Shown here: in pieces, positions 36,536 to 45,622 of the stretch
Numbering within the stretch: position 1 is the stretch's first letter
How the letters are laid out: each line of letters opens with the position of its first letter
Position numbers and translations under genes: made by a program
The notes under the pieces: generated by a model
Told to the model about the DNA's origin: nothing
The model's database searches: none
Seen by the model: the letters and a program-made list of their open reading frames with translations, nothing else
DNA from: Paracoccaceae bacterium
GTDB lineage: Bacteria; Pseudomonadota; Alphaproteobacteria; Rhodobacterales; Rhodobacteraceae
Assembly (NCBI GenBank): GCA_029246285.1
Contig: JAQWNW010000058.1
Location: 1 to 64,000, forward strand
DNA length: 64,000 bases
Reading direction: 5' to 3'

Positions 36536-36713
36536 AAATAATTCTCACATTGTTTTAATTCTCTAATATTTAATTAAAATTATTTTTCAAGAAAAAAATT
36601 ATTGGTTAATAAGTAATTTAGTTTAAATAATTAATTTAACTTATAAATCTAAACATAAGCTTGAAAAAAAAATATTTACACACACGTTAATAGAACAGAT
36701 TGAAAGTCTTTTT

Positions 36714-38894
36714 ATGAACCAGATCACAAACCCATCTCTTTCAAAGAAAAGTAATTCAAAATTAGAGGGTGGTAAACAATTTTTAATGGAAACCCCATTT
36801 GATGCTGCAGGCGATCAACCTGCTGCTATTTCTGAATTGTTTGAGGGTATCGCTCAGGGGGAGCAGACACAAGTTCTTCTAGGTGCTACAGGTACTGGTA
36901 AAACTTTTACAATGGCAAAAGTAATCGAAAAAACGCAGCGACCTGCTATAATTCTAGCTCCGAACAAGACATTAGCAGCTCAGCTTTATGGCGAATTTAA
37001 GAGTTATTTTCCAAACAATTCTGTGGAATATTTTGTTAGTTTTTATGATTACTATCAACCAGAAGCTTATGTGGCCCGTACAGACACTTATATAGAAAAA
37101 GAAAGCACCATTAATGAGCAAATAGATAGGATGCGTCACTCTGCAACCCGAGCACTGCTCGAACGTGATGATGTCATAATTGTAGCTTCTGTAAGTTGTA
37201 TTTATGGAATTGGGTCAGTTGAAACTTATGGTACGATGATCCAAGAACTAGAGGTTAATCACAACTATGAACAACGCCAGATAATGGCTGATTTGGTTGC
37301 TCAGCAATATAAAAGAAATGATAACGCGTTTTCGCGAGGAACTTTCAGGGTCAGAGGAGATAGTTTAGAGATTTGGCCAGCTCATTTAGAAGACCGCGGT
37401 TGGCGGTTATCATTTTTTGGAGAAGAATTAGAATCTATTATTGAATTTGACACTTTAACAGGAGCCAAAACCGCTCTTCTAGAAAAGATCCGAGTTTATG
37501 CAAATTCTCATTACGTTATTCCAAGACCCACCCAACAACAGGCTATAAAAAAGATACGCAAGGAATTAACAGAGCGTTTAAAATTTCTTGAAAAAGAGGG
37601 TAAGCTTCTGGAAGCCCAAAGGTTAGAACAGAGATGTAATTTCGACCTCGAAATGATAGAAGCCACCGGATCATGCTCTGGCATTGAAAACTATTCTCGT
37701 TATCTAACCGGTCGAGGTCCCGGAGAGCCGCCTCCCACTCTTTTTGAATATATACCTGATCATGCATTAGTTTTTGCAGATGAAAGTCACGTTTCGATTC
37801 CACAAATAAATGGTATGTATAAAGGTGATTATCGACGTAAATTTAATCTTTCTGAACATGGTTTTCGGTTACCATCGTGTATGGACAATAGGCCTCTAAA
37901 ATTCGAAGAGTGGGATGCAATGCGGCCTCAAACAATCTGTGTTTCAGCAACGCCGTCAAATTGGGAGATGGAACAAACTGAAGGTATATTTGCTGAACAA
38001 GTTATTAGACCCACTGGTCTTCTAGATCCACCAGTAGAAATTAGACCAGTAGAAATGCAGGTTGATGATTTGCTCGAAGAAGTCAAAAAAGTCACTGGTA
38101 AGGGATTTCGTACTTTGGTCACCACCTTGACGAAACGAATGGCAGAGGATTTGACCGAATACATGCATGAGCAAGGCGTTAAAGTTCGATACATGCATTC
38201 AGATATTGATACGCTTGAGAGGATTGAAATACTGAGAGACCTTAGACTTGGCGCTTTTGATGTATTAATAGGAATTAATTTATTACGTGAAGGATTAGAC
38301 ATACCAGAGTGCGGTTTAGTTGCTATTCTGGACGCTGACAAAGAGGGATTCTTAAGATCAGAAACTTCGCTTGTACAAACAATAGGACGAGCTGCTCGTA
38401 ATTCTGAAGGTAGAGTTATAATGTACGCTGATCGAGTAACCGGCTCCATGGAACGGGCTTTACGAGAAACTAACCGACGTCGAGAAAAGCAACATCGTTA
38501 CAATTTGGAGAATGACATAACTCCTGAAACCATAAAGAAAAATGTACAGGATGTTCTTGAAGGTTTATATAAAGGGGATACTGATTTATCCCGGGTTACA
38601 GCAACTGTCAACAAGCCTTTAGTGGGAGCTAATTTATCAAAACATCTAGAGGCATTAAAAACAGAAATGCTAGAAGCGGCAGAAAATCTTGAATTCGAAG
38701 AAGCTGCTAGAATTAGAGACGAAGTAAGACGTTTAGAAACGGTTGAGCTTGCAATATCAAATGATCCCTTAGCACGCCAATCAGCCATTGACGCCGAAGT
38801 TCAAAAATCACAAAAAATTAAAGGGCGCTCTCATGCAGGCAGAGCTGGAACCGTTAATATAAAAGGAAAGTCTCAAAGAAATTCAAAATTATGA
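36714..38894 (+). CDS. uvrB: Excinuclease ABC subunit B
   Basis: UvrB is the damage-verifying helicase-like subunit of nucleotide excision repair. The 726 residues show Walker [11 protein letters not shown] near 57, the damage-probing hairpin around YYQPEAY near 107, the DEAD-like FADESH motif near 350, helicase motif VI with QTIGRAARN near 556, and the C-terminal UVR motif [19 protein letters not shown] near 650 that binds UvrC. About 25 N-terminal residues precede the conserved FETPFD-like start. I searched the upstream region for the alphaproteobacterial LexA box and did not find one. Confidence 0.97.
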   Translation: MNQITNPSLSKKSNSKLEGGKQFLMETPFDAAGDQPAAISELFEGIAQGEQTQVLLGATGTGKTFTMAKVIEKTQRPAIILAPNKTLAAQLYGEFKSYFPNNSVEYFVSFYDYYQPEAYVARTDTYIEKESTINEQIDRMRHSATRALLERDDVIIVASVSCIYGIGSVETYGTMIQELEVNHNYEQRQIMADLVAQQYKRNDNAFSRGTFRVRGDSLEIWPAHLEDRGWRLSFFGEELESIIEFDTLTGAKTALLEKIRVYANSHYVIPRPTQQQAIKKIRKELTERLKFLEKEGKLLEAQRLEQRCNFDLEMIEATGSCSGIENYSRYLTGRGPGEPPPTLFEYIPDHALVFADESHVSIPQINGMYKGDYRRKFNLSEHGFRLPSCMDNRPLKFEEWDAMRPQTICVSATPSNWEMEQTEGIFAEQVIRPTGLLDPPVEIRPVEMQVDDLLEEVKKVTGKGFRTLVTTLTKRMAEDLTEYMHEQGVKVRYMHSDIDTLERIEILRDLRLGAFDVLIGINLLREGLDIPECGLVAILDADKEGFLRSETSLVQTIGRAARNSEGRVIMYADRVTGSMERALRETNRRREKQHRYNLENDITPETIKKNVQDVLEGLYKGDTDLSRVTATVNKPLVGANLSKHLEALKTEMLEAAENLEFEEAARIRDEVRRLETVELAISNDPLARQSAIDAEVQKSQKIKGRSHAGRAGTVNIKGKSQRNSKL

Positions 38895-38982
38895 TACGTA
38901 GACAATCTGCTAAGGTCTTTATTGCATTGCGTTTAATTAATGTTTCTTATGGCAGTCAATAAAGATTAAAGGTCTCTTCGAA

Positions 38983-40254
38983 TTGTCTGATAATAATTTA
39001 ACCACATCTAACACAGAATTAGGTGGCAAGCGAGCCTGGTTGATCTGGTCATTGGCGGCGATCGCTTTTGCTTACGCCTTTCTTCATCGTGTTGCTCCGG
39101 GGGTTATGGTTCATGACCTTATGAGAGATTTTACAATTAGTGGGACAATGTTAGGCACTCTATCTGCATTGTATTTTTATCCTTATTTTATACTCCAAAT
39201 CCCCTTAGGAGCATTGCTAGATACTCTTGGAACAAGATATTTATTATCGTCAGCACTATTTCTTGCGGCAATTGGCTCAGTTTTATTTGGATCAGCACAA
39301 ACAATAGAAATAGCTTATCTTGGCAGATTTCTAATTGGTGTTGGATCAAGCGTTGGTTTTTTGGCTGCTCTCACACTTGCAGGGAATTGGTTTCCATCAA
39401 ATAGGTTTGCTCTAATCTCAGGTTTAACTATGCTAATTGCTATGATGGGAGCCATGTTAGGCCAAGGACCATTAGCGATATTCATTTCTAATTTTGGATG
39501 GCGAGCAAGCCTATGGTTTTTAAGTATTTTTGGCTTAATACTTGGCTTATTAGTTATCTTAATCGTTAAAAATACACCCCAAAAGACAAACAAGTCACAA
39601 AGACAGTCAAACCCTTTAAAACAGATTATCCCGAATCTAAGAAATGCCTCAAAGTCATTAGAAATGTGGAAAATTGCGTTCGTTGCGGCTACAATGAGCG
39701 CTCCTATGCTCACGCTAGGTGGTTTATGGGGCACCCCATATTTAATGAGCGCCTATGAACTAGGAAGATCAGAAGCAGCATTTTTTACATCTTTTATACT
39801 TTTCGGATGGGCTTTTTTCGCACCTATATTCGGCTGGCTCTCTGATTTTTTGGGACGTCGAAAGGTAATTTTAACGAGTGGTTCAAGCTTGTTAACTATA
39901 GCATTGGGATTAATCGCCCTACTACCTAATCCAACAATTCTTTCGACAGTACTCTTATTTACATTGGTCGGTGTATCAGGTTCTGTAATGGTAAGTGCCT
40001 TCGCACTGATTAGAGAAGTAACTCCAAATAAATTCCAGGGCGCATCGATCGGTATTGTAAATGCCATGACAGTTGCTTCTGGAGCAATTTTACAACCCTT
40101 AATTGGCTTTATTCTCGATTTACGATGGGATGGGGCTATGATAAAAGGAGCTAGAATATTCACCCAGGCTGATTATAGGTTTTCATTCATGATCATATTT
40201 TTTACTGCGCTTTTGGGATTAATCGTATGTCTTTCACTTAAAGAAAAAATCTAA
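38983..40254 (+). CDS. MFS transporter
   Basis: The 423-residue protein has about twelve membrane helices with a cytosolic loop near 205-220, and the MFS loop motif LGTRYLL between helices 2 and 3 together with WLSDFLGRRKV in the second half. It resembles carriers of the organic-anion group, but the substrate is not clear. The TTG at 38983 is the only start that includes the first helix. Seventeen bases separate it from the nuclease-like gene, and then the DMSP-lyase-like gene follows after 21. This points to an operon and makes an osmolyte or product carrier possible. Confidence 0.88.
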   Translation: MSDNNLTTSNTELGGKRAWLIWSLAAIAFAYAFLHRVAPGVMVHDLMRDFTISGTMLGTLSALYFYPYFILQIPLGALLDTLGTRYLLSSALFLAAIGSVLFGSAQTIEIAYLGRFLIGVGSSVGFLAALTLAGNWFPSNRFALISGLTMLIAMMGAMLGQGPLAIFISNFGWRASLWFLSIFGLILGLLVILIVKNTPQKTNKSQRQSNPLKQIIPNLRNASKSLEMWKIAFVAATMSAPMLTLGGLWGTPYLMSAYELGRSEAAFFTSFILFGWAFFAPIFGWLSDFLGRRKVILTSGSSLLTIALGLIALLPNPTILSTVLLFTLVGVSGSVMVSAFALIREVTPNKFQGASIGIVNAMTVASGAILQPLIGFILDLRWDGAMIKGARIFTQADYRFSFMIIFFTALLGLIVCLSLKEKI

Positions 40255-40271
40255 CAAGCAATTAAATCAAA

Positions 40272-40772
40272 TTGAAAAATATAAAATTAAATAACAAAAT
40301 TATCTTGATCATAATTTTGGTATTTTTATTGATTGTCGTATTACAAAATTACCAAAACAATCTCTATATAGCCCCAAAGAAAACTATTATAACTTTGTCA
40401 AACGAAAAAAAGACCATCTCTGGAACCATAAGTAAAATTAGAGATGGAGATACGATCGTTTTAGATACCACACCAATTCGGTTAAACGGATTGACTTGTA
40501 ATGAGTTGGGTACGCCTCTTGGAGACCAAGCAAAATTATTTTTACAAGAAAAAATTTCTTCGAGAAAAGCTACATGCACTTTGAATGGCTCCAAGAGCTA
40601 TGATCGTGAGATTGGTAGATGTAAAGTAAATACCGTAGGAGACATTGGATTACTTATGATCACATCAGGATTGTGCGGTAGATGCCCACGATATGACCCA
40701 GATGAAATATATTTACCTACTCAAAAGTCTGCTGGACCTTTTGTAGGATTAATGCCTGATTATTGTAAGTAA
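40272..40772 (+). CDS. Membrane-anchored staphylococcal-nuclease-like protein
   Basis: The 166-residue protein has an N-terminal membrane helix (about 10-26) and an SNase/thermonuclease-like OB domain: SGTISKIRDGDTIVLD near 50, IRLNGLTCNELG near 68 and YDREIGRC near 110, covering the positions of the calcium ligands and catalytic arginines of the family. The C-terminal part has extra cysteines. The product would face the periplasm. Family members degrade nucleic acids; activity here is not certain. It has a TTG start and lies between the MFS and DMSP-lyase-like genes. Confidence 0.82.
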   Translation: MKNIKLNNKIILIIILVFLLIVVLQNYQNNLYIAPKKTIITLSNEKKTISGTISKIRDGDTIVLDTTPIRLNGLTCNELGTPLGDQAKLFLQEKISSRKATCTLNGSKSYDREIGRCKVNTVGDIGLLMITSGLCGRCPRYDPDEIYLPTQKSAGPFVGLMPDYCK

Positions 40773-40793
40773 GATAAAATTTATAGGTTTCTT

Positions 40794-41429
40794 TTGGAAG
40801 CATCTAAAAATCTAATAGGCTTGAAAGATAAAGTTGTAAAATTCTGCAACTCAAGAGAAGATATATTAAGATTTAGTGGTCACATTCCAAAGAATTTAAG
40901 ATACCACGCAAATGCGCCACAAAAACAACCTGTGCAAAAACTTATTGGTAGAATTAGTACAACAGAATTTTTAAATACTAAGAACATTTTAGATAGTATA
41001 ATAAGGACAAATTATGAATTAAAATGGAATACGACATATTCTGAAAATGAGGTGGGTACAGACTTCATAAAAAGATATGGCTGGTTCGATTTAATTGGCC
41101 CAAATGGTCCGTTCCATATGGAGGGTATTCGAATAATGATAGGTTATTGGGGTGCAAATCTTGATTATCAAATGCATTGGCATGAAGCAGAGGAGGCATA
41201 CGTCCCTCTTGCTGGGTCAGCATTATTCTGGTCAGAGCATAATGGAACAAAGATTGCTGGTGTTGGAGATATTGTAATTCACAAATCAAACGAAAAGCAT
41301 TGGACAAAAATGACTGATGGCTTTCTCCTAGCATTAGCGATTTGGAAAGGAACCAATTTAAGTGTAAATCCAAAGATTTCTTCCCGAGATGGCACCAAAA
41401 TACATGAGGTAAAAGAAAAAAAAGATTAA
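40794..41429 (+). CDS. DMSP-lyase-like cupin (DddL/DddQ family)
   Basis: The 211-residue protein ends in a cupin domain with the pattern of the DddL/DddQ DMSP lyases, which cleave dimethylsulfoniopropionate to dimethyl sulfide and acrylate. Metal and catalytic residues fall as in DddQ: H128, H130, E134 and Y136 in MHWHEAEEAY, then H169 in NEKHW 33 residues later. The upstream part, with DLIGPNGPFHMEG near 99, also fits. Which of the two families it belongs to cannot be settled by eye. The TTG start has a weak AGG site. It follows an MFS and a nuclease-like gene on the same strand and is convergent with a sulfotransferase gene. Confidence 0.82.
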   Translation: MEASKNLIGLKDKVVKFCNSREDILRFSGHIPKNLRYHANAPQKQPVQKLIGRISTTEFLNTKNILDSIIRTNYELKWNTTYSENEVGTDFIKRYGWFDLIGPNGPFHMEGIRIMIGYWGANLDYQMHWHEAEEAYVPLAGSALFWSEHNGTKIAGVGDIVIHKSNEKHWTKMTDGFLLALAIWKGTNLSVNPKISSRDGTKIHEVKEKKD

Positions 41430-41434
41430 GAGGA

Positions 41435-42355
41435 TTAAGAAATATCTCCACCATTTTCAAGCCAATCTCGGCAATCTGGGCTCAAAACCTTATCACATGC
41501 CAAATCGTAAAGCGTTAATTCATCTGGAGATAAGATATCTTTCCAACGACCATTTATCCCTTTATTAATGAAGGTCTTTGCACCACCTTGCCAACTTGCT
41601 CCAGCATCGGGAACATAGGTTTCTGCAGCTTCTCGCATCGCTTCAATAGATATTTTTTTTTCAACGTCATTTATTCGATCCGACTCGACGTCAATATCTA
41701 AAAACTTAGCAATTTTTTTTATCGAAGCCTTTATATCTTTTTTCATATCAGCATAATTCATAAAAAGAATATTGGGCAAATGACGATAATTCCACCATGA
41801 TTGAACTCCTTGCAGATGTGACCAAAAGGGGTACCCATCACTTTCCCAATCAAACCATCCTTTAGTGCACCAATCTCTCCAATATGTATGAAAATCATCT
41901 GGTGGATGAGGAAATTTATCACCAATTAGTTGAGGTGAGTTATTCATCATGTCATAAACTTCTGGAATATAATTTAAGTGGTGATTCCACAAAGACAATG
42001 CAACATCTCTGCCATCACGACTTACGTATATATATTTGATCTCTGGAAAAAAGTGTAAGGCATCTAAAGGTAAATGAGTTTTTATTACCCTTCGATGTTT
42101 CTGCCCATTTAACTCCTTCAAAACCACTTCAATAGGAAAATCAGTAGAGTCCAGCCATGGGCTAAATTCCGTTACGTTTTTTGGAAAATTTTGATTTGGA
42201 AATAATAGATTTACGACCAAAGCTTGAGTCCAAGTGGTACCAGCTTTCAATGTTGTCGCAATAACTATATCATTGTTACGCGGTTTAAAATCGACCCAAC
42301 GCTCACTATCTATATGATGGTTTTGAAAAATTAAATTCTTACTAGGATAATTCAT
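41435..42355 (-). CDS. PAPS-dependent sulfotransferase
   Basis: The protein belongs to the sulfotransferase 1 superfamily, which moves sulfate from PAPS to an alcohol or amine. About 306 residues carry the phosphosulfate-binding KAGTTW loop near residue 37, the YVSRDGRDVALS segment near 118 that binds the 3'-phosphate, and the C-terminal GINGRWKD segment with the RKG-like loop. The acceptor is unknown. I place the start at the ATG at 42355, which has an AGGTGA site; the ATG at 42370 has none. It ends five bases from the DMSP-lyase-like gene, tail to tail. Confidence 0.88.
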   Translation of the reverse strand: MNYPSKNLIFQNHHIDSERWVDFKPRNNDIVIATTLKAGTTWTQALVVNLLFPNQNFPKNVTEFSPWLDSTDFPIEVVLKELNGQKHRRVIKTHLPLDALHFFPEIKYIYVSRDGRDVALSLWNHHLNYIPEVYDMMNNSPQLIGDKFPHPPDDFHTYWRDWCTKGWFDWESDGYPFWSHLQGVQSWWNYRHLPNILFMNYADMKKDIKASIKKIAKFLDIDVESDRINDVEKKISIEAMREAAETYVPDAGASWQGGAKTFINKGINGRWKDILSPDELTLYDLACDKVLSPDCRDWLENGGDIS

Positions 42356-42432
42356 TGCTTCACCTGACATAAAAAAATCAGTTAAAGCCTACATCAAAAT
42401 AATTAAAATATTCAATACACTTTCAGACCTAT

Positions 42433-43350
42433 TTACTCTTCCAATAGATCTTTGATATGTTGTTTTGAGTTTTTTGCAATATAATCCATAAATAAACGCA
42501 CTTTAGGTTCTTGTAATTTTCGATGTGGATAAAGACATCCAAAAGTTGATGATAATGGTGGTGAATCTTCTAAAATTTTTACTAAAGAACCGGATTTCAG
42601 ATGTTTCGCCACTTCAAATTTTGGCCGATTTACGATACCACGGCCAGCCAAAGCCCAAGTAGTCAAGAGATCGCCATCATCCGTATCATAAGCACCTTTA
42701 GCAAAAACTTTCTGAGGTAACCCATCAACTAATAAGGTCCAATAATACTCCTTACTTCCTGGAAATCTTAATAAAAGACAATTATGTGCGTCACTTTTTA
42801 AGCAGGTTGGGGTTTTTGGAACACCTTTGCTTTTCAAATAATCTGGAGAAGCACATAAAACTCTTTCACATTGTAAAATGCTTCTTAATTTCATGGTACT
42901 GTCTTCTAATACGCCCAAGAAGAATTCTAAGTCAGCACGCTCTTCCAAAAAATTCGTCTTGCGGTCAGTCAATCGGAGCCGTATTTCGATTTCTGGATAT
43001 ATATCATTAAAAGCTGGAATTAATGGACCAATAATTCTTCTACCCAGACCTAGTGGTGCTAGAGCACGGATCTCACCCCTTGGTTTTCCAGCAAAACCTG
43101 CAATTGCAGCTTCAGCACCTTCTACCGATTCAATGATCTTTTCCGCATGTTCGTAGAATAATCTTCCTGTCTCGGTTAATGCTAATTTTCGAGTAGTCCT
43201 ATTAAATAGTCTTACACCTAATCTTCTCTCAAGTTCTTTAATACGATTTGATGCCACCGCAGGCGTTAATCGTTGATCTCTCCCAGCAGCCGTAATCGAT
43301 CCGAGCTCAACCACACGAACAAATACTTTGACTGAGTCGAAATATGGCAT
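42433..43350 (-). CDS. LysR-family transcriptional regulator
   Basis: This is a LysR-type regulator of about 305 residues. The winged helix-turn-helix (about 5-63) reads FVRVVELGSITAAGRDQRLTPAVASNRIKELE and is followed by the effector-binding domain from about 90. I choose the ATG at 43350, with GAGAG ahead, over a TTG at 43371. The gene is divergent from puuD with about 105 bases between them. LysR proteins commonly regulate the divergent neighbour, so control of puuD by a purine-related effector is a fair guess. Confidence 0.92.
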   Translation of the reverse strand: MPYFDSVKVFVRVVELGSITAAGRDQRLTPAVASNRIKELERRLGVRLFNRTTRKLALTETGRLFYEHAEKIIESVEGAEAAIAGFAGKPRGEIRALAPLGLGRRIIGPLIPAFNDIYPEIEIRLRLTDRKTNFLEERADLEFFLGVLEDSTMKLRSILQCERVLCASPDYLKSKGVPKTPTCLKSDAHNCLLLRFPGSKEYYWTLLVDGLPQKVFAKGAYDTDDGDLLTTWALAGRGIVNRPKFEVAKHLKSGSLVKILEDSPPLSSTFGCLYPHRKLQEPKVRLFMDYIAKNSKQHIKDLLEE

Positions 43351-43378
43351 TTTACTCTCAATTACTTTCAATTATTTT

Positions 43379-43423
43379 TTGACAGTGAAGGCTTATTTTA
43401 TATATTTTTCAAGAGATAAAATA
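43379..43423 (+). promoter_or_regulatory. Candidate puuD promoter with overlapping inverted repeat
   Basis: A perfect TTGACA (43379-43384) is 16 bases from TATATT (43401-43406). An inverted repeat TATTTTAT (43394-43401) with ATAAAATA (43416-43423) overlaps the -10 region. It lies in the gap between the divergent LysR gene and puuD, where a LysR operator is expected. AT-richness lowers the weight of the repeat. Confidence 0.5.
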
Positions 43424-43456
43424 TATGTATTATAAAATCAAACATGGAGATCTTAA

Positions 43457-44674
43457 ATGTATGAGTATGCTATAATTTGGGAATGGCTGAGCTTTGCTGT
43501 AAAATGGATTCATGTCATCACAGCCATTGCTTGGATAGGCTCATCCTTCTATTTTATTGCTTTGGATTTAAGTCTGCAAAAAAGAGCAAATCTACCTGAT
43601 GGAGTTTCTGGTGAGGAATGGCAAGTACACGGTGGTGGCTTTTATCATATTCAGAAATATTTAGTCGCTCCAAAGGAACTGCCAACTCATCTAACCTGGT
43701 TTAAGTGGGAAAGTTACGCCACATGGTTATCTGGCTTCGCATTAATGTGTATTATTTATTACGTTGGAGCAGATCTATATTTAATCGACAAAAATTTATG
43801 GGATATTGAACCCTGGTTAGCCATAATTGTCTCTGTTGGCTCCATAATTATTTCATATTTAATTTACGATTTTTTATGTAGGTCAAAATTGGGAGGAAAA
43901 CCCACATTACTTATGTTAATATTATATTTAATTCTAATATTTGCCGCATGGGGTTATACTCAAATATTTACTGGCAGAGCGGCTTTTTTGCATCTTGGTG
44001 CGATTACAGCCACTATAATGTCCTGTAACGTGTTTATGGTTATTATTCCCAACCAAAAAATCGTAGTCGCCGATTTAATTGCAAATAAAACACCAGACCC
44101 AAAATATGGTAAAATTGCAAAGTTACGTTCAACTCATAATAATTATTTAACCCTCCCTGTTATATTTCTTATGCTGTCAAATCATTATCCTCTTGCTTTC
44201 GCAACAGAATACAATTGGATTATTGCAAGCATGGTTTTTTTAATGGGAGTCACGATAAGGCATTACTTTAATACAATGCATGCTCGAGCAGGAAAGCCGA
44301 CTTGGACTTGGGCAATTACAATAATTATTTTTCTTATTATAATGTGGTTATCAACAGTTCCAAATGTACTTAGCAACAAAAAAACTCAAATACCCACAGC
44401 TCTAGAATCTTTAAGAACTTCACAAAAATTTGAAAGCGTCGAAAGTATTATAATTGGTCGTTGTTCAATGTGTCATGCCTCTGAACCAGTTTATCCAAAT
44501 ATTCATATAGCACCCAACAATGTTTTGCTAGAAACTGAGGAACAAATCATCCAAAATGCTAGAGGTATTTATCTTCATGCGGGTCGTAGCAAGGCTATGC
44601 CACCAGCAAATGTTACTTGGATGGAAGAACATGAGCGGACTTTACTCGTTCAATGGTACGAAGAAGCATTGTAA
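43457..44674 (+). CDS. puuD: Membrane-bound urate hydroxylase PuuD with cytochrome c domain
   Basis: PuuD oxidises urate to 5-hydroxyisourate and passes electrons to the respiratory chain. The 405-residue protein has about eight membrane helices (including VKWIHVITAIAWIGSSFYFIA near 15-35) and a C-terminal periplasmic cytochrome c domain with CSMCH at 336-340 and a likely axial methionine at 381. It is divergent from a LysR gene. It complements XdhABC and UraH, encoded about 10 kb downstream, to give the route from xanthine to OHCU. Confidence 0.9.
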   Translation: MYEYAIIWEWLSFAVKWIHVITAIAWIGSSFYFIALDLSLQKRANLPDGVSGEEWQVHGGGFYHIQKYLVAPKELPTHLTWFKWESYATWLSGFALMCIIYYVGADLYLIDKNLWDIEPWLAIIVSVGSIIISYLIYDFLCRSKLGGKPTLLMLILYLILIFAAWGYTQIFTGRAAFLHLGAITATIMSCNVFMVIIPNQKIVVADLIANKTPDPKYGKIAKLRSTHNNYLTLPVIFLMLSNHYPLAFATEYNWIIASMVFLMGVTIRHYFNTMHARAGKPTWTWAITIIIFLIIMWLSTVPNVLSNKKTQIPTALESLRTSQKFESVESIIIGRCSMCHASEPVYPNIHIAPNNVLLETEEQIIQNARGIYLHAGRSKAMPPANVTWMEEHERTLLVQWYEEAL

Positions 44675-44690
44675 AGTAATCAATAGAAAA

Positions 44691-44981
44691 TTACTTTAAT
44701 TCGACCTCAACAAAAGACATCGGATAATTTGAGTTATTTATCACATTATGCTCCACCCCTTCAGATCTTCTATAAGCCGTACCCGCTGGAACCAAAACTT
44801 CGCGTTTAGTCCCGATTTCTTCTAATAACATATTACAGTCACTGACAGCAGTAATAACATAATCAAACTCATGCTTATGCCAACCAGTTTCTGAACCAGC
44901 TTCAAAATCAAATCTGGTAACTCGAACCTTATCATCTTCAATTAGCAATGACGCTTCAGCTTTAGCTCTTTTCATGCTCAA
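44691..44981 (-). CDS. Small cupin-domain protein
   Basis: This 96-residue single-cupin protein contains the metal-type motif GSETGWHKHEFDYVITAVSD near residue 29-48 and a late histidine in SEGVEHNVINNSN. Small cupins of this kind are binding or isomerase-type proteins of varied function, so no substrate can be given. It lies leftward between puuD and a lipocalin-like gene, 25 bases from the latter and probably in a two-gene unit with it. It has no resemblance to the longer DMSP-lyase-like cupin beyond the fold. Confidence 0.82.
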   Translation of the reverse strand: MSMKRAKAEASLLIEDDKVRVTRFDFEAGSETGWHKHEFDYVITAVSDCNMLLEEIGTKREVLVPAGTAYRRSEGVEHNVINNSNYPMSFVEVELK

Positions 44982-45006
44982 TCCTTTTTAATTAGCAATA
45001 AAAATA

Positions 45007-45423
45007 TTATTGAATAATAATTTTTGAATAGCTACTCCAATTTGTAAGTTTATTGAAATCGGGAAGGAAAACCGTTTGACTTATAGTCATTTGCTTTAGT
45101 GAATTCGACAAAGTTCGTTTAACTTCCATCACTTTAATATCATCCTTGAACGCTTTGGTGTTGAGCTCTCGCTCTGATATTATTTCTGTGGTCAAGCTAT
45201 CTGCAAGCTCACCGCCCGAGAAAGGAAAGGACAAACCATTTGGCCGCCCACGAAACCTAAATTCCTGACGCTCTCCATGATGATCGATCCAAATCATCTC
45301 AAATAGCAGATCTTTAGTCTTAACAGATATGATATAATGACCATCTAATGGGGGTAAGCCTTGTTCATAGACACAAGATCCCTTTATTAAAGCCCATTTT
45401 CCCAAAAAACTTTTGTATTGCAT
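45007..45423 (-). CDS. Lipocalin-like small beta-barrel protein
   Basis: The 138 residues begin SFLGKWALIKGSCVYEQGLPP and alternate polar and hydrophobic residues as in a small beta barrel. The GxW near the start and the VSVKT/TISQT strands resemble uncharacterised lipocalin-like proteins that bind small hydrophobic molecules. No signal peptide is seen. I choose the ATG at 45423 over a TTG three codons earlier. It is transcribed toward the cupin gene. The 190 bases ahead of it, up to the aldehyde dehydrogenase, hold no further gene. Function unknown. Confidence 0.72.
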   Translation of the reverse strand: MQYKSFLGKWALIKGSCVYEQGLPPLDGHYIISVKTKDLLFEMIWIDHHGERQEFRFRGRPNGLSFPFSGGELADSLTTEIISERELNTKAFKDDIKVMEVKRTLSNSLKQMTISQTVFLPDFNKLTNWSSYSKIIIQ

Positions 45424-45622
45424 AGATACCAACCATTTTAAATGAGACTAATATTATAAATCATTTAATAAATAAACTACACTCCATACCAACACTGTAC
45501 TAAATTCCATTATCTTTTAGGTCCAAATTGAAAATAAATTTCTAAATTATTTCATTGAGAACTTGAATTTTATTTGAATATAACCCCAATATCCAACCAC
45601 AAATAACCATATATAGGTCAAG

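Noticed and set aside
36536-36713. Possible LexA or CtrA sites before uvrB
   Set aside because: I looked for the GAAC/GTTC direct repeats of alphaproteobacterial LexA and for TTAA-N7-TTAA. Only partial matches occur, as expected in very AT-rich DNA.
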